Shown here: piece by piece, positions 23,578 through 33,744 of the stretch
How the letters are laid out: every line of letters begins with the position of its first letter
Numbering within the stretch: position 1 is the stretch's first letter
Position numbers and translations under genes: made by a program
Assembly: GCA_963556195.1 (NCBI GenBank)
Contig: OY744522.1
Location: 39,767,263 to 39,831,262, forward strand
Direction: 5' to 3'
DNA length: 64,000 bases
From: Sepiola atlantica
Taxonomy: Eukaryota; Mollusca; Cephalopoda; Sepiida; Sepiolidae
The notes under the pieces: generated by a model
What the model was told of the DNA's origin: nothing
Database searches by the model: none
Seen by the model: the letters and a program-made list of their open reading frames with translations, nothing else

Positions 23578-23906
23578 CTCTCGACCGTCCCAACTGATTG
23601 TCAGAATCCACCACTAAATCCCTGTATAAGTCCTTTTTAGACCATGAAATGTCTGTGAATCGTGAAAGGAGTCCACCTTTCGCACTTACCAGGTCCATCT
23701 GCTCTGCATCCCTGAACCAACTGAAATATGCACCCAGGTAATTTGCGCTTAGCTCAGTCGAGACATGATAGATCCAGACCGAGCCATCCATCTCCTCTTG
23801 TTCTGTGGCTGGAGTTTTACGTTTTTCCACCTCAACTCCGTTATAGAGAGTCTTTCTGCCTCCTCTTTTGTGGGGAACAAGATTCCTGCGTCTTTGATTC
23901 TAGACT
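23432..23906 (-). other. Unidentified open frame with poly-Asp tract
   Basis: An open minus-strand frame runs from an upstream stop near 23905 to a stop at about 23432. The first in-frame ATG is internal (EEMDGSVWIYHV). The frame reads through normal-looking residues (MDGSVWIYHVSTELSANYLG), then DISWSKKDLYRDLVVDSDNQ, then 15 Asp encoded by (ATC)n at 23530-23575, then FLFQFAKGLPVRIGESVKVQ. I do not recognise it. It could be an exon or a transposon fragment. No convincing splice sites were seen. Confidence 0.25.
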
Positions 23907-23909
23907 AAG

Positions 23910-24400
23910 GGCCAGGTAGTGGATTAGAAGTATATATCTTTTACGGTGTAACCCCACATGACAAACTGGCGCCTTGTTCCCGTCGTTTGAATAAGTTTGT
24001 TTCTACGTCAAATATATACTAGTTTTATATCTCCACTCGTCTTGACACATATTATTATAATACGGATAAACTCACCCAAGAAAGAAGACCGTGTGTAATA
24101 ATAGTCAACAGAAAGGGAAAATATATGCCAAATCATAGATTTCACCGTCCCAGCAGTTCAAATCTACTACCCAAGAACTCTCATCCATTCTTTCAAGGTA
24201 GCCATACCATAAAAGTGTCCTGTTCTGCCCTATACTGTTTAGATTTAATCTTTTTTATCAGAACTAAGCCTTTCATTAAGATTCACATCATACATCCATC
24301 GTATCAATCTCATGTCATTTTTCTCCATGCAATACATGTCCTCAAATCGCATTGGCCATACATCATCACACTGCATACACATGCCTTATAGACTCTTCCC
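23910..24400. other. Unannotated interval
   Basis: Short ORFs only (for example 24125-24391), with no recognisable similarity. Confidence 0.4.
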
Positions 24401-24662
24401 TTGGTCAACAGTGGTAATGCTCTGCTGGTAAGTAATGGTAAAAATGTCCTGAACTTACTCCATCAACTCTTGCAATCACACTAGCATCTGCTCCACCTTG
24501 TGCTCGAATGGTATCACCAAGGAAAGAAAACTTCTCAATAAACTCAATAGCTTCGCCATACAGATATATTTTGTCCACATCTGAGTTCTCATCCATCTCG
24601 ATTGTCTTACACTTTTTCCACACAAACTGTTTATCCTCTCTAAACCAACCAGTAATTCCACT
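24400..24662 (-). pseudogene. LINE ORF fragment with zinc-finger segment (FSFLGDTI family)
   Basis: The minus strand reads a Cys/His segment (NSIFCGTKHWVHK), then REDKQFVWKKCKTIEMD, then FIEKFSFLGDTIRAQGGADA followed by SVIARV. From memory this matches a common cephalopod and cnidarian non-LTR ORF in which a PHD-like finger precedes an RT C-terminal F-xYLGD motif. Frame changes between blocks show it is dead. The upstream (right-hand) part of the finger is replaced by the 49-bp array. Confidence 0.65.
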
Positions 24663-25292
24663 GCATTTTTGTGTACCCAGTGTTTAGTACCACAAAAGAT
24701 TGAATTGCACCTCTTTATTGTGTACCCAGTGCTTAGTATCACAAAAGATTGAATTGCACCCCTTGATTGTGTACCCAGTGCTTAGTACCACAAATGATTG
24801 AATTGAACCCCTTGATTGTGTACCCAGTGCTTAGTACCACAAATGATTGAATTGAACCCCTTGATTGTGTACCCAGTGCTTAGTACCACAAATGATTGAA
24901 TTGCACCCCTTGATTGTGTACCCAGTGCTTAGTACCACAAAAGATTGAATTGCACCCCTTGATTGTGTACCCAATGCTTAGTAACACAAATGATTGAATT
25001 GCACCCCTTGATTGTGTACCCAGTGCTTAGTACCACAAATGATTGAATTGAACCCCTTGATTGTGTACCCAGTGCTTAGTACCACAAATGATTGAATTGC
25101 ACCCCTTGATTATGTACCCAGTGCTTAGTACCACAAATGATTGAATTGCACCCCTTGATTGTGTACCCAGTGCTTAGTACCACAAAAGATTGAATTGCAC
25201 CCCTTGATTGTGTACCCAGTGCTTAGTACCACAAATGATTGAATTGCACCCCTTGATTGTGTACCCAGTGCTTAGTACCACAAAAGATTGAA
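24663..25292. repeat. 49-bp minisatellite, about 13 copies, derived from the LINE finger
   Basis: The unit is GATTGAATTGCACCCCTTGA, TTGTGTACCCAGTGCTTAGT, then ACCACAAA(A/T). Read on the minus strand, each unit contains the codons for NSIFCGTKHWVH, the same peptide found at the edge of the adjoining LINE fragment. The array therefore grew by duplicating a piece of that coding sequence. Since 49 is not a multiple of three, the frame shifts with each copy. Confidence 0.9.
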
Positions 25293-25299
25293 TAGCACC

Positions 25300-26015
25300 C
25301 TTTTTTCTCAAACTGAGCAGGGGAACTTTCCTCTTTTAAAAAAAAAAACGTGGTGGCACCAATATCGAATGGTACAACACAAAGGGGTTGTGAAGCGTCT
25401 AAGAGGTGAAAGGAACAAGAAAAGAAAGCACCATCTAGATCTCCACTGGAAGAGTATTGAGAGTACTGGAATCCTTAGGAAGCTTATTGGAAAATCTTTG
25501 AATGTGGAAACCTACCCACATAACCAATGAATACTAACCAACCACAGGTAAGTTGAAATAGAAATTGAAAAAAATATCTAAAAAGAAAATCACATCAGCC
25601 CAAAAGAACTAAAGCTGCCAGAAATCCCAAGAAGAACACCCCCCCCCCTCCTTCAAAAAAAAATCACACACACACACACATGAGGCGGCATCAGCTTTGA
25701 CTGGTACCACACAAAATGGTCGTAAAGGATAAAGGGGGATGAAAACCTATATGGGAAAGCACCAACCTGACCTTCACTGGAAGAGTGCAGAGAATACTGG
25801 AACTTTGGAGAGGCTTATTGCTACTCAAATTCTAGAGAAGACCAACGGTCATTGCCAGTGAGAAATCAATGGTAAACAAGTTTTGCGATGACGCAAAATG
25901 ATTTGCAATGGTTATTGAAAGAGGCAGAGGGAGATGGAAATCTTGGGAGACTTGTTGTCACTCAGAAGCCAAGGAATACCACTGACCGAATGGGGTTTGA
26001 GAAATCACTGATAAT
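25300..26015. repeat. Degenerate tandemly related segments
   Basis: The phrase CACTGGAAGAGT..GAGA.TACTGGAA..TTGG..G.CTTATTG occurs near 25440-25500 and near 25778-25822, with a weaker third match near 25921-26010. A poly-C/poly-A interruption is at 25639-25665. No coding function is recognised. Confidence 0.45.
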
Positions 26016-26713
26016 GACATGTGAGTAAAAAAAAATTAAATTAAAAATAAAATTATAATAATGAGAATAACTTTCCATAGTCTATTAAAGAAAGCAGGTT
26101 TTAATTTTATTAATTCATTTAATTATGGATAAATATTGCTAGCTATGTCTACCCAGCGTTACCCGGGATGCAGTGAAGTCATTCTTCAATTTCAAATGAG
26201 TTATTCCCGTTGCTGATTTTTATTTATAGGTTATTATTTAAGAATGTTTTAATATAAAAAACAATAAAACAATCTGTCTAGACTAATATAGTCTAGACAG
26301 ATTAATTAATTTTTAAATGAATTGTAGCTATGTACCTTATTATATTACCAATAACATGGCACAACAATAATAAAAGCAAATTGGCTAGTAAAAAGCAAAG
26401 TCTGACTTGTTAACTTGAATGCTAATTGGGTCTAACTTTGAAAATCCGGCAAGATAACTTTATATGTTCGATTAGTAGTATTTAATTAAATGTGAATTGA
26501 GAAAATTGTCTCGCTTCAAAAAGTGAATGCGCAAATATATGAGCATTGAGAATTCTGGAGACAAATTAAATTATTTTTACACTTAAAATAATTTAAATAA
26601 GAAAATCTTTTTGCCATATTAGAATTTACTTTTAGCTTTATAGATTTAGAATTTACTTTTAGCTTTATGAATTTAAACTAGCTGGATTCGCCCACTAGCT
26701 CTTGCTTCACATT

Positions 26714-26716
<3 letters not shown>
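26016..26716. other. Unannotated AT-rich interval with a small palindrome
   Basis: A 15-bp perfect inverted repeat (AATCTGTCTAGACTA) with a 3-nt spacer lies at 26271-26303. A short direct duplication (AGAATTTACTTTTAGCTTTA) lies at about 26621-26667. No gene is seen. Confidence 0.5.
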
Positions 26717-26776
<60 letters not shown>

Positions 26777-26797
26777 TATATACATATATATACATAC
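26717..26797. repeat. (TA)n / TACA microsatellite
   Basis: A pure TA run followed by TACATATA variants. Confidence 0.95.
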
Positions 26798-27099
26798 ATT
26801 TCTTCGTCATAATTTATCGGCTGCAAGTCTTTAAATTTAGCGTTTGACCGTTTTCACCTTGTCAACTCTCGGGCGTTTCCGAGACCTGCCCGAACGTTGA
26901 CGACGCAAAGTCACAGAAACATGGTTCGTCATCTATAAGAGTACCGTTTTTTTTACTAGATGGGTCACCACTTATCAAGGCCAAAAGCCACTCGAGGATA
27001 AGGGTTAATGAGATTGAATGATTGTCAGTTGAGAGTTGAAGAACCTTATGAGAGGATTGAGAATTATTGATGGAATGGACCAATTTCGAATACTTGTGA

Positions 27100-27770
27100 T
27101 GACGGTTCATGATAGAAAATTGAATTTGAAGGCGACCATGTAGTAATCTGTAGGGAAGCAGCCCTGCGGTAATGTCTTTCTTTGTAAAGAATCTCTGTTC
27201 ATGGAAATTCGGCCTGACACGTGGCGGAAGAAAGGGGAGTTTATTTCGTTGTGGTAATAAGATGGGTTCTTGCTATGAATGTCTTGCAAAGACGAACCCG
27301 AGATTGAAACTCAGTCGAACATCTTCCATAGAAGTAACGATTGAGTAGAGAGAGACTAGCAACGTCTCATCTGTAAGAAAGAGACTGTAAGGAATAGAAG
27401 AGACCATCATCCACTAGGTTTCTGAGTCGATTTGCAACTGTGTCTAGGCAATGAAGAATGCTCTGAGTGACGGCTTACCAGATGTGGCAGCAATATTCCA
27501 TCTGAGGACGTATCTGGCTCTTATCTATGTAAAGAATTGCATCAGAAGTCAGGTACTTTCTGGAGCGATAGAATGATCCAACCATTTTTTCTAGCAACAT
27601 TAGCAACAGATTGGATGTAAGTCTTCCATTTTAGATCTGAAGTGAAAAGCAGTCCATTCCTACAGATAAAACGTTTTACATTCGGTTTGATGAAGTTATA
27701 TTTTAATAAAGGAACGGTTGTAAAGATTATGGTTGTACCTCCCAACGCCGTGACGAGTACGCCAACTAGT
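27100..27770 (-). pseudogene. Non-LTR retrotransposon ORF2 C-terminal remnant (jockey-like, family K)
   Basis: On the minus strand SDLKWKTYIQSVANVARKNG is followed, after frame changes, by LTDETLLVSLYSIVTSMEDV, then RLSFNL and HEQRFFTKK. This is the order seen in the C-terminal third of jockey-type ORF2 proteins (thumb region to the RSFFPRTSxLWNSLP end). Related tails lie at 29040-29460, 55960-56400 and 57060-57530. Several in-frame stops are present. Confidence 0.65.
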
Positions 27771-27834
27771 ACAGGTTGAAAATTAAAAAAAAAGACTTGT
27801 CTTTAATAACTGTATTTTCAACGTTTCAGCTTAA

Positions 27835-28207
27835 TCCTGATTAAGGGTCGATAACTCTTGCAGCATTTGTAGCGCAATTATCCTTTCGTCAAAGGGACAT
27901 AACTAGAACCATCCTTAATGAATAGAAAAGTACAGATTTTAAATTCTTTTTTTTTCCGCTGTTGACACGTATACATTAACACACCGGTACTCGTCAGATA
28001 ACCGAAGTAAAGCGACGTTCAGCCTGATCAGTAGTTAGATGGGTGACCGTTTAAGAATACCAGGTATTCTAAGCAAATAGTCTGCCCAAATATGTAGAAT
28101 ACTAGTCTTGTTGGGATGTATAATCGATGATAGACTGGCGGTCTGTCACAGGGAGGGGTCATATCATGCATTCTGCTAAATGCTATAAGAAAAGTACCGG
28201 AACGAAT
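27835..28207 (+). mobile_element. Composite repeat with 5S rRNA-derived segment, copy 1
   Basis: Positions 27980-28075 match about nt 25-115 of eukaryotic 5S rRNA (CACCGGTACTCGTCAGAT, AGATGGGTGACCG, GAATACCAGG), including the internal promoter region. A tail follows (GTTGGGATGTATAATCGATG, AGACTGGCG, TAAATGCTATAAGAAAAGTA) that resembles the conserved 3' tails of 5S- and tRNA-headed SINEs. The 145 bp before the 5S part (TTGCAGCATTTGTAGC ... GGGACATAACTAGAA) is shared with copy 2 at 32786-33170, so the whole composite moved or was duplicated as a unit. Confidence 0.65.
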
Positions 28208-29038
28208 CAGTCATCTACCTATATAAGTCATCTACCTATATAAGTCATCTTCCTATATAAGTCATTTACCTATATGTCCTCTACCTATATAAGTCATCTA
28301 CCTATATAAGTCATCTACCTATATGTCCTCTACCTATATAAGTCATCTACCTATATAAGTCATCTACCTATAAGTCCTCTACCTATATAAGTCATCTACC
28401 TATATAAGTCATCTACCTATATGTCCTCTACCTATATAAGTTATCTACCTATATAATTCCTCTACCTATATAAGTCATCTACCTATATAAGTCATCTACC
28501 TATATGTCCTCTACCTATATAAGTCATCTACCTATATGTCCTCTACCTATATAAGTCATCTACCTATATAAGTCCTCTACCTATATAAGTCATCTACCTA
28601 TATAAGTCATCTACCTATATAAGTCATCTACCTATATGTCCTTTACCTATATAAGTCATCTACCTATATAAGTCCTCTACCTATATAAGTCATCTACCTA
28701 TATAAGTCATCTACCTATATGTCCTCTACCTATATATGTCCTCTACCTATATAAGTCATCTACCTATATAAGTCCTCTACCTATATAAGTCATCTACCTA
28801 TATAAGTCCTCTACCTATATAAGTCCTCTACCTATATAAGTCCTCTACCCAAATAAGTCCTCTACCTATATAAGTCCTCTACCTATATAAGTCCTCTACC
28901 TATATAAGTCCTCTACCCAAATAAGTCCTCTACCTATATATCCTCTACCTATATAAGTCATCTACCTATATAAGTCCTCTACCCAAATAAGTCATCTACC
29001 CAAATAAGTCATCTACCTATATAAGTCATCTACCTATA
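28208..29038. repeat. 17-bp minisatellite (TACCTATATAAGTCATC)n, about 830 bp
   Basis: Units of 17 bp, with 15-bp (..TATATGTCCTC) and CCCAAATAAG variants. It lies exactly between the 5S-composite tail and the LINE tail at 29040. In the other composite copy (33140-33170) only one or two such units are found, so this one expanded in place. Confidence 0.95.
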
Positions 29039-29465
29039 GAGTGGGAGGTTCCACTAAAGGCACCTTTTTCTACCTTGACAGAGTACAAAATCGACTTTAA
29101 AAATCGACTTTGAAATCTAACAGTGGATCATCCCTTATCTTCTCCACATCTTCTTTCTCACAGATGAGACATTGCTAGTCTCTCTCTACTCTATCGTTAT
29201 TTCCACGGAAGGTGCTCGACTGAGCTCTAATCTCTGGTTCTTCTTTGTAAGACATTCACAGCAAGAACTCGTCTTATTATTACAACAGAAAAAAACTTTA
29301 CTTTCTTCTTCCATGCGCCTAGCATTCGGCAGAATTATTAAGAACAGAGCTTCTTTGCAATGATTTATCATCTGTGGAACACATTACCACGGGACTGCTT
29401 CCCTGCATATCACAACATAGTCGTCTTCAAATCTAATGTCAACAAATACTTGTCATAAACCGTCC
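29039..29465 (+). pseudogene. Jockey-like ORF2 C-terminal tail (family K)
   Basis: With frame changes it reads LDRVQ-type sequence, then ASLSLLYRYFHGRCSTEL, ARTRLIITT, EQSFFAMIYHLWNTLPRDCF and FKSNVNKYLS. This is the typical end of jockey-type ORF2. It matches the minus-strand remnant at 27100-27770 and the copy interrupted by (CT)n at 57060-57530. Stops and frameshifts make it a pseudogene. Confidence 0.65.
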
Positions 29466-29817
29466 ACTAAGTAATCAAACTCAGTTCATTCCATTGATCA
29501 AATTTAGTACTCCCATAGTGTTCATCATCTTTCTTTGACAATCGTTCCATCTCAGTAATCCTTATCCTCGAGTTGCTCTTGGTCTTGATAAGTGGTGACC
29601 TAATAGTGAAAACAAAATAACTTTCAGGCTGAGAAAAGGGGTTAACTAACTACGTCTTTCCAAGCAGTTCTGTTCCTTTTGATGCCACAGTTTTTCATTT
29701 AAGTTGATTCGAGTCGGAGCACAAACCCCACACTTGGTGTCCTTTCAGAGTTTCTCTTCTCCTAAACTAGTCGCCTTACCACGGCTAATCTACCCTACTA
29801 TTCAACCTATAACTGGA
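29466..29817. other. Unannotated interval after the LINE tail
   Basis: I see no recognisable feature. Part may be LINE 3' UTR. Confidence 0.35.
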
Positions 29818-30065
29818 AAGCAGATCCTTTCTTTCCTAAAGGTAGATTATTTACCTGCCTCAGATCACGGTAAAATTGAAGACAAGGTCAGTTTATAATG
29901 AAAATCCAGCTCCCCCAAAAAGGGGGTACTTTGAACGGGTGCAAAAATGCTCATAATCGGCCCCATCAGCTTTCCCCAGTGAAGCTGTATTAGGCGATTA
30001 GCAATAAACCAACCCCTGTTCCTTAAGGAGGAAGTAATGCCTGGGAGAATTAATTAATATAATAC
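29818..30065. repeat. Dispersed block shared with 32696-32797, then U2-SINE-like body
   Basis: Positions 29826-29908 (CTTTCTTTCCTAAAGGTAG ... GACAAGGTCAGTTTA) recur at 32703-32790. From about 29908 the sequence resembles the body of the U2-derived retroposon at 4727-5040 (GCAATAAAC, then GGAGGAAGTAATGCCTGGGA). Confidence 0.5.
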
Positions 30066-30379
30066 AGTAACCGACTGAGTCGACAGTTCGTGCCGGTAAC
30101 CAAAGCACATGTACATTTTGCTAGCCCAGAGGTTTGGACTATTATTTGGTTGGAGCAATAATGGAGCCATACCCAACATTAGCATGCGAAGGACCTCAAA
30201 AATTTTCTGGTGGGTGGAGCCCTTCACAATGAATCATAGAGTGTGTGGAGAAAAGAATGTGAAGGCATTTACCATTAAGAGGTAGGCTGTTGATTTGTCG
30301 GGGAGAATGAGGGAGATTGGTTCATGGCATGCATTATTAGGAAGCGAGATTACTTGTCATCTTCCCACTGCAGCAAATT

Positions 30380-30890
30380 AGTTTAACATGGGGAGTCTAG
30401 CTCCCTTAAATAGGAGTCCCTCTAGGAGGGTGCAAAATTTGCAGTGATCAAACCTGTCGAGATTTCACAATTGGAGCGCATAAAGCAACCAGCGATAATC
30501 CCCTTCTAACTTGTGAAACTCTCTTCCTGCTGACTGTTTTCCTCCTACCCATAATCTTATTCTTTTCTAGACTAAGGCCAATACGCATCTTCTATCTTTG
30601 CGATAATCATATTTGTTCTTGTTAGCTCTTTACATCAAGTGGCTTCATGCCTTGTCTGGAGCGATTTCCATTAAAAAAAAACGATGAGGTAATTCCTGGG
30701 AGTGTGGCCTCCTAGGACCGAACAGAAACATACCTCATTCCCATACAAGGGTCGGGCCTTCAGCAAGTCAGACCCCTGTTACTGAATATGTCAAACAAGA
30801 ACAGATACTATATTTTAAATTATTTATTAGCAAATAAAATTTTAAAAGTATATTCCATTTACAAGTTAGGCACAAGGCCATCAAAATTGT
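30380..30890 (-). repeat. U2-SINE-like sequences, degenerate
   Basis: Plus-strand phrases GGTAATTCCTGGGAGTGTGG and CCTCCTAGGACCGAACAG, AGAACAGATACTATATTTT (reverse complement of a U2 5' region) and AAGTTAGGCACAAGGCCA all have counterparts in the retroposon at 4727-5040. Order and spacing suggest a broken head-to-tail pair. No target duplication is visible. Confidence 0.45.
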
Positions 30891-31252
30891 TTGCACTAGA
30901 GGTGCTGTGGTCCTCCTCTCTCTATATATCCTACTCTTAACTCGATGCATTTTTACTTATGCGTTTCATTTTTTTTAGTATTTGTCCATCACTTCATCAA
31001 TCACCACAATACCGCATTTACTCTATAGACTACCTTACTTAAAATATGAGCAATGATTTCAAATTAATTATATATGCTACACTTTTATTATGACGATAAG
31101 TGTCAAGTAGGAAGCGAGTGCCACGATCGCCCTTTTGTTTATAGCCTTTTACCCAAAGAGTTGGGGGGGGGGCATTTCTGTTAATATATAAAAGGCCTCC
31201 TCACTCTTACAACCAGTAGGTGTTATTAGCAAAGCTACATCTACTGATGCTG

Positions 31253-31258
<6 letters not shown>
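30890..31258. other. Unannotated interval
   Basis: Includes a poly-G run at about 31164-31172. No gene was seen. Confidence 0.4.

Positions 31259-31330
<72 letters not shown>
31259..31330. repeat. (TC)n microsatellite
   Basis: Pure dinucleotide run. Confidence 0.96.
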
Positions 31331-31331
<1 letters not shown>

Positions 31332-31449
31332 AGCATAACAAATAGACAATTATATTATTACTAATGCACACCTTCCGTCAAAAATGACAAAAAAAGATTA
31401 TGTTTCGCCAGTGTTAGCACCTGCTATTTATCTAGATATATTACTAAAA

Positions 31450-31785
31450 TATTCATATAAAATCATAGAATCATGTGAGAATTGTTCCTATATACATTAT
31501 TATTACCATTTCTAATAACACCCCCCCCCCCCCTTAAAAAAACCTTTGTTGACTTTTTATTATAGAATGGAGGATTTTTTCCCCAAATTTATTTCAGGTG
31601 AATCGTTTTCTGACCTGCTACTTACCTTTCTCGCTTCACCTCACCACATGAAATTGGTTTCGTCCGAGTGCTACAAAAAGCATGTGTTTTACTCACTAAC
31701 ATTTGCATGACAGAATGGAAGTACATATATGTATTTATATACAAATAAATACACATTGGTCTTTACTATAAAGTGGGGGACGTCA
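31450..31785 (+). repeat. Dispersed repeat B, copy 2
   Basis: Diverged copy of 6025-6345, with the same order of shared blocks. A poly-C run at about 31520-31533 replaces the equivalent of 6106. Confidence 0.7.
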
Positions 31786-32160
31786 ACATTTGAATTCTGA
31801 ATACCAATATACAATTCTACAACATATTGGTTTAGAATTCTATCACTAATGTAAACTTATTTTCACAAACAACTTTTTCTTTTAAAAACTCTTGTTTTTC
31901 TTCATAATAGAAGGACGTGTGTGTAAAGTTGTTTTCTTTCTTCCTTTAGTAGCAGTAGTTGTAATAGTTGTCATCTCTCTCTTTGATAGCAGCAGTTGCA
32001 ATAGTTGCCATCTCTCTCTTTGATAGCAGTGGTTGTAATAGTTGTCATCTCTCTCTCTTTAATAGCAGTGGTTGTAATAGTTGTTAATAACAAAAGCACA
32101 CATTCGCTTTGGATTTAATATTTCATTTGATTTATAATTATTACATAAGAACAAAACATT
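31786..32160 (+). repeat. Dispersed repeat C, copy 1, with internal ~36-bp tandem units
   Basis: Shared with 36440-36755 (TATCACTAATGTAAACTT ... CACACATTCGCTTTGG ... TTAATATTTC). Inside, about four units of AGCAGTGGTTGTAATAGTTG plus TCATCTCTCTCTTTGAT are repeated at 31945-32090, where copy 2 has one or two. Confidence 0.75.
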
Positions 32161-32575
32161 GCAGGAAATCTCGTTTTGGGTCAAAGGAGTTCACTTTGCA
32201 ACACACGTTGGCAATGATTACTATGCAATCCCTACAGCTACATATCTTAGAAAACGGAGCTATTAAACCTGACATAGTTATATGGGACAAAAGGAAGAAA
32301 ATAGCGACCCTAGTTGAAGTCAGTGTCCCTAATGATGCTGGCATAAACAGAGCGGTAATACCAAGGTCGTATGTACGACATGAAAAGAAACTGGAATCTT
32401 AGGAAGATCTCCATCATCACAGTAATTATAGAAGCAACCGGACTAATGAAAAAAATGTCAAAAACTACATGGCGAATATACCCGGTGAACCAAGTACAAG
32501 ACAGATACAAACAATTGCACTTAAATGGATGGTTAGAACCTTAAAAAGATCTCTCGGCTGGAGTGTCTGAAATAG
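32109..32575 (+). pseudogene. LINE ORF C-terminal fragment (KPDIVIWD..EVSVPNDAGIN family)
   Basis: The plus strand reads LENGAIKPDIVIWDKRKK, then ATLVEVSVPNDAGINRA. After frame changes it gives IPGEPSTRQIQTIALK and TLKRSLG. I recognise this order from the C-terminus of the same ORF type whose finger region lies at 485-954. Frameshifts and stops mean it is inactive. Confidence 0.6.
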
Positions 32576-32695
32576 CGGGTGGATGTCTAGCATCCCGTAA
32601 GATGCCCTATCCCCAGCAAAAACAAAATATAAGAAATTTTTTTTAAAAAGCCCGTAATATGTGCATTTGCTAGTTATTTGCTCTAGAAAATAAAT

Positions 32696-33420
32696 GCAAC
32701 AGATTCTTTCTTTCCTAAGGGTAGGTTATTTACCTGCCTCCCATCATGGTAAAATTAGAGACAAGGTCAGTTTATTATGGAAATCCAGATAACCCTTGCA
32801 GCATTTGTCGCTCAAAATTATCCTTTCATCAAAGGGACATAACTAGAAACATCTAGAATAGAAACGTATATATTTAAAGTCATGTTTTTTTTTTCAATAT
32901 TGGCAAATATATATTTACATATCGGTTCTCATCAGATCACTGAAGTTAAGCGACGTTCAGCCTGGTTCGATGGATGACCGTTTAAGAATACCATATGTTC
33001 TAAGTAACTACTTTGTTCAGGTATATAGGGTACAAGTCTTGTTGGGATGTATAATCGACAACAGACTGGCATCCTGTGATAGAGACGGGTCAGATTATCT
33101 ATTCCGCTAAACGCTATAAGAAAAGTATGGGAATCAATCTATCCTCTACATATATAAGTCCTCAAATAGAATACTGCGCCACGTCTGGGGAGGTGCTACT
33201 CAGGGCCCTTTCCGGCCTTGACGGAGTACAAAATCGACTTATTTAGAAATAAATTTAACAATTTTTTTCACAGAATAGTTTCTTAACGACAGAATATTTT
33301 GAGGGTGAGATTATTCCTTTCAAACCCCAAAGATGATGAAATCATTATCTCGCACCATTAAACACGCTGCAAGAGCTACTTCATTTTGAGAGGCTCATCT
33401 TTTAACCGAGACACAATCCT
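32696..33420 (+). mobile_element. Composite repeat with 5S rRNA-derived segment, copy 2, plus LINE tail
   Basis: Positions 32918-33005 match 5S rRNA (CGGTTCTCATCAGATCACTG, AAGTTAAGCGACGTT, ATGGATGACCG, GAATACCA). The upstream 125 bp and downstream tail match copy 1 at 27835-28207. Directly after the tail (33170-33245) comes a jockey-like ORF2 piece (CGCCACGTCTGGGGAGGTGC, TTGACGGAGTACAAAATCG), the same neighbour that follows the minisatellite in copy 1. Confidence 0.65.
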
Positions 33421-33744
33421 GCCAATCATCCAGTGTATTGCAATTGGATAAGGGCCAACAACAAGTCGACACTGCCACCGAAATAAAAAATAAATCTGTC
33501 CGCAAGAGAAAAGTCTTTCTTTTAATATCTACATCTCGAGCAACAGACATCGGTTCAACTGCGGACTTGACTAAATTGCTAGTCTAAAATGCGTAGCCAC
33601 AGATAATATCATAAATCAGTGGCTTTCCTCTCTTTAAAACAGAAAATGTGTAACACAATCCAGTTGATTTCAATCGTTACAGTTGAGTTTTACCATTAAG
33701 TATCCAAACTTATGATATCGTTTATTGCTGCAATTCTTAAAAAT
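33420..33744. other. Unannotated interval before the satellite
   Basis: No recognisable feature. Confidence 0.35.

Noticed and set aside
24663..25292. CRISPR-like regular array
   Set aside because: Unit and spacer are not distinct: the whole 49 bp repeats, there are no unique spacers, no cas genes, and the context is eukaryotic. The same applies to the other arrays.
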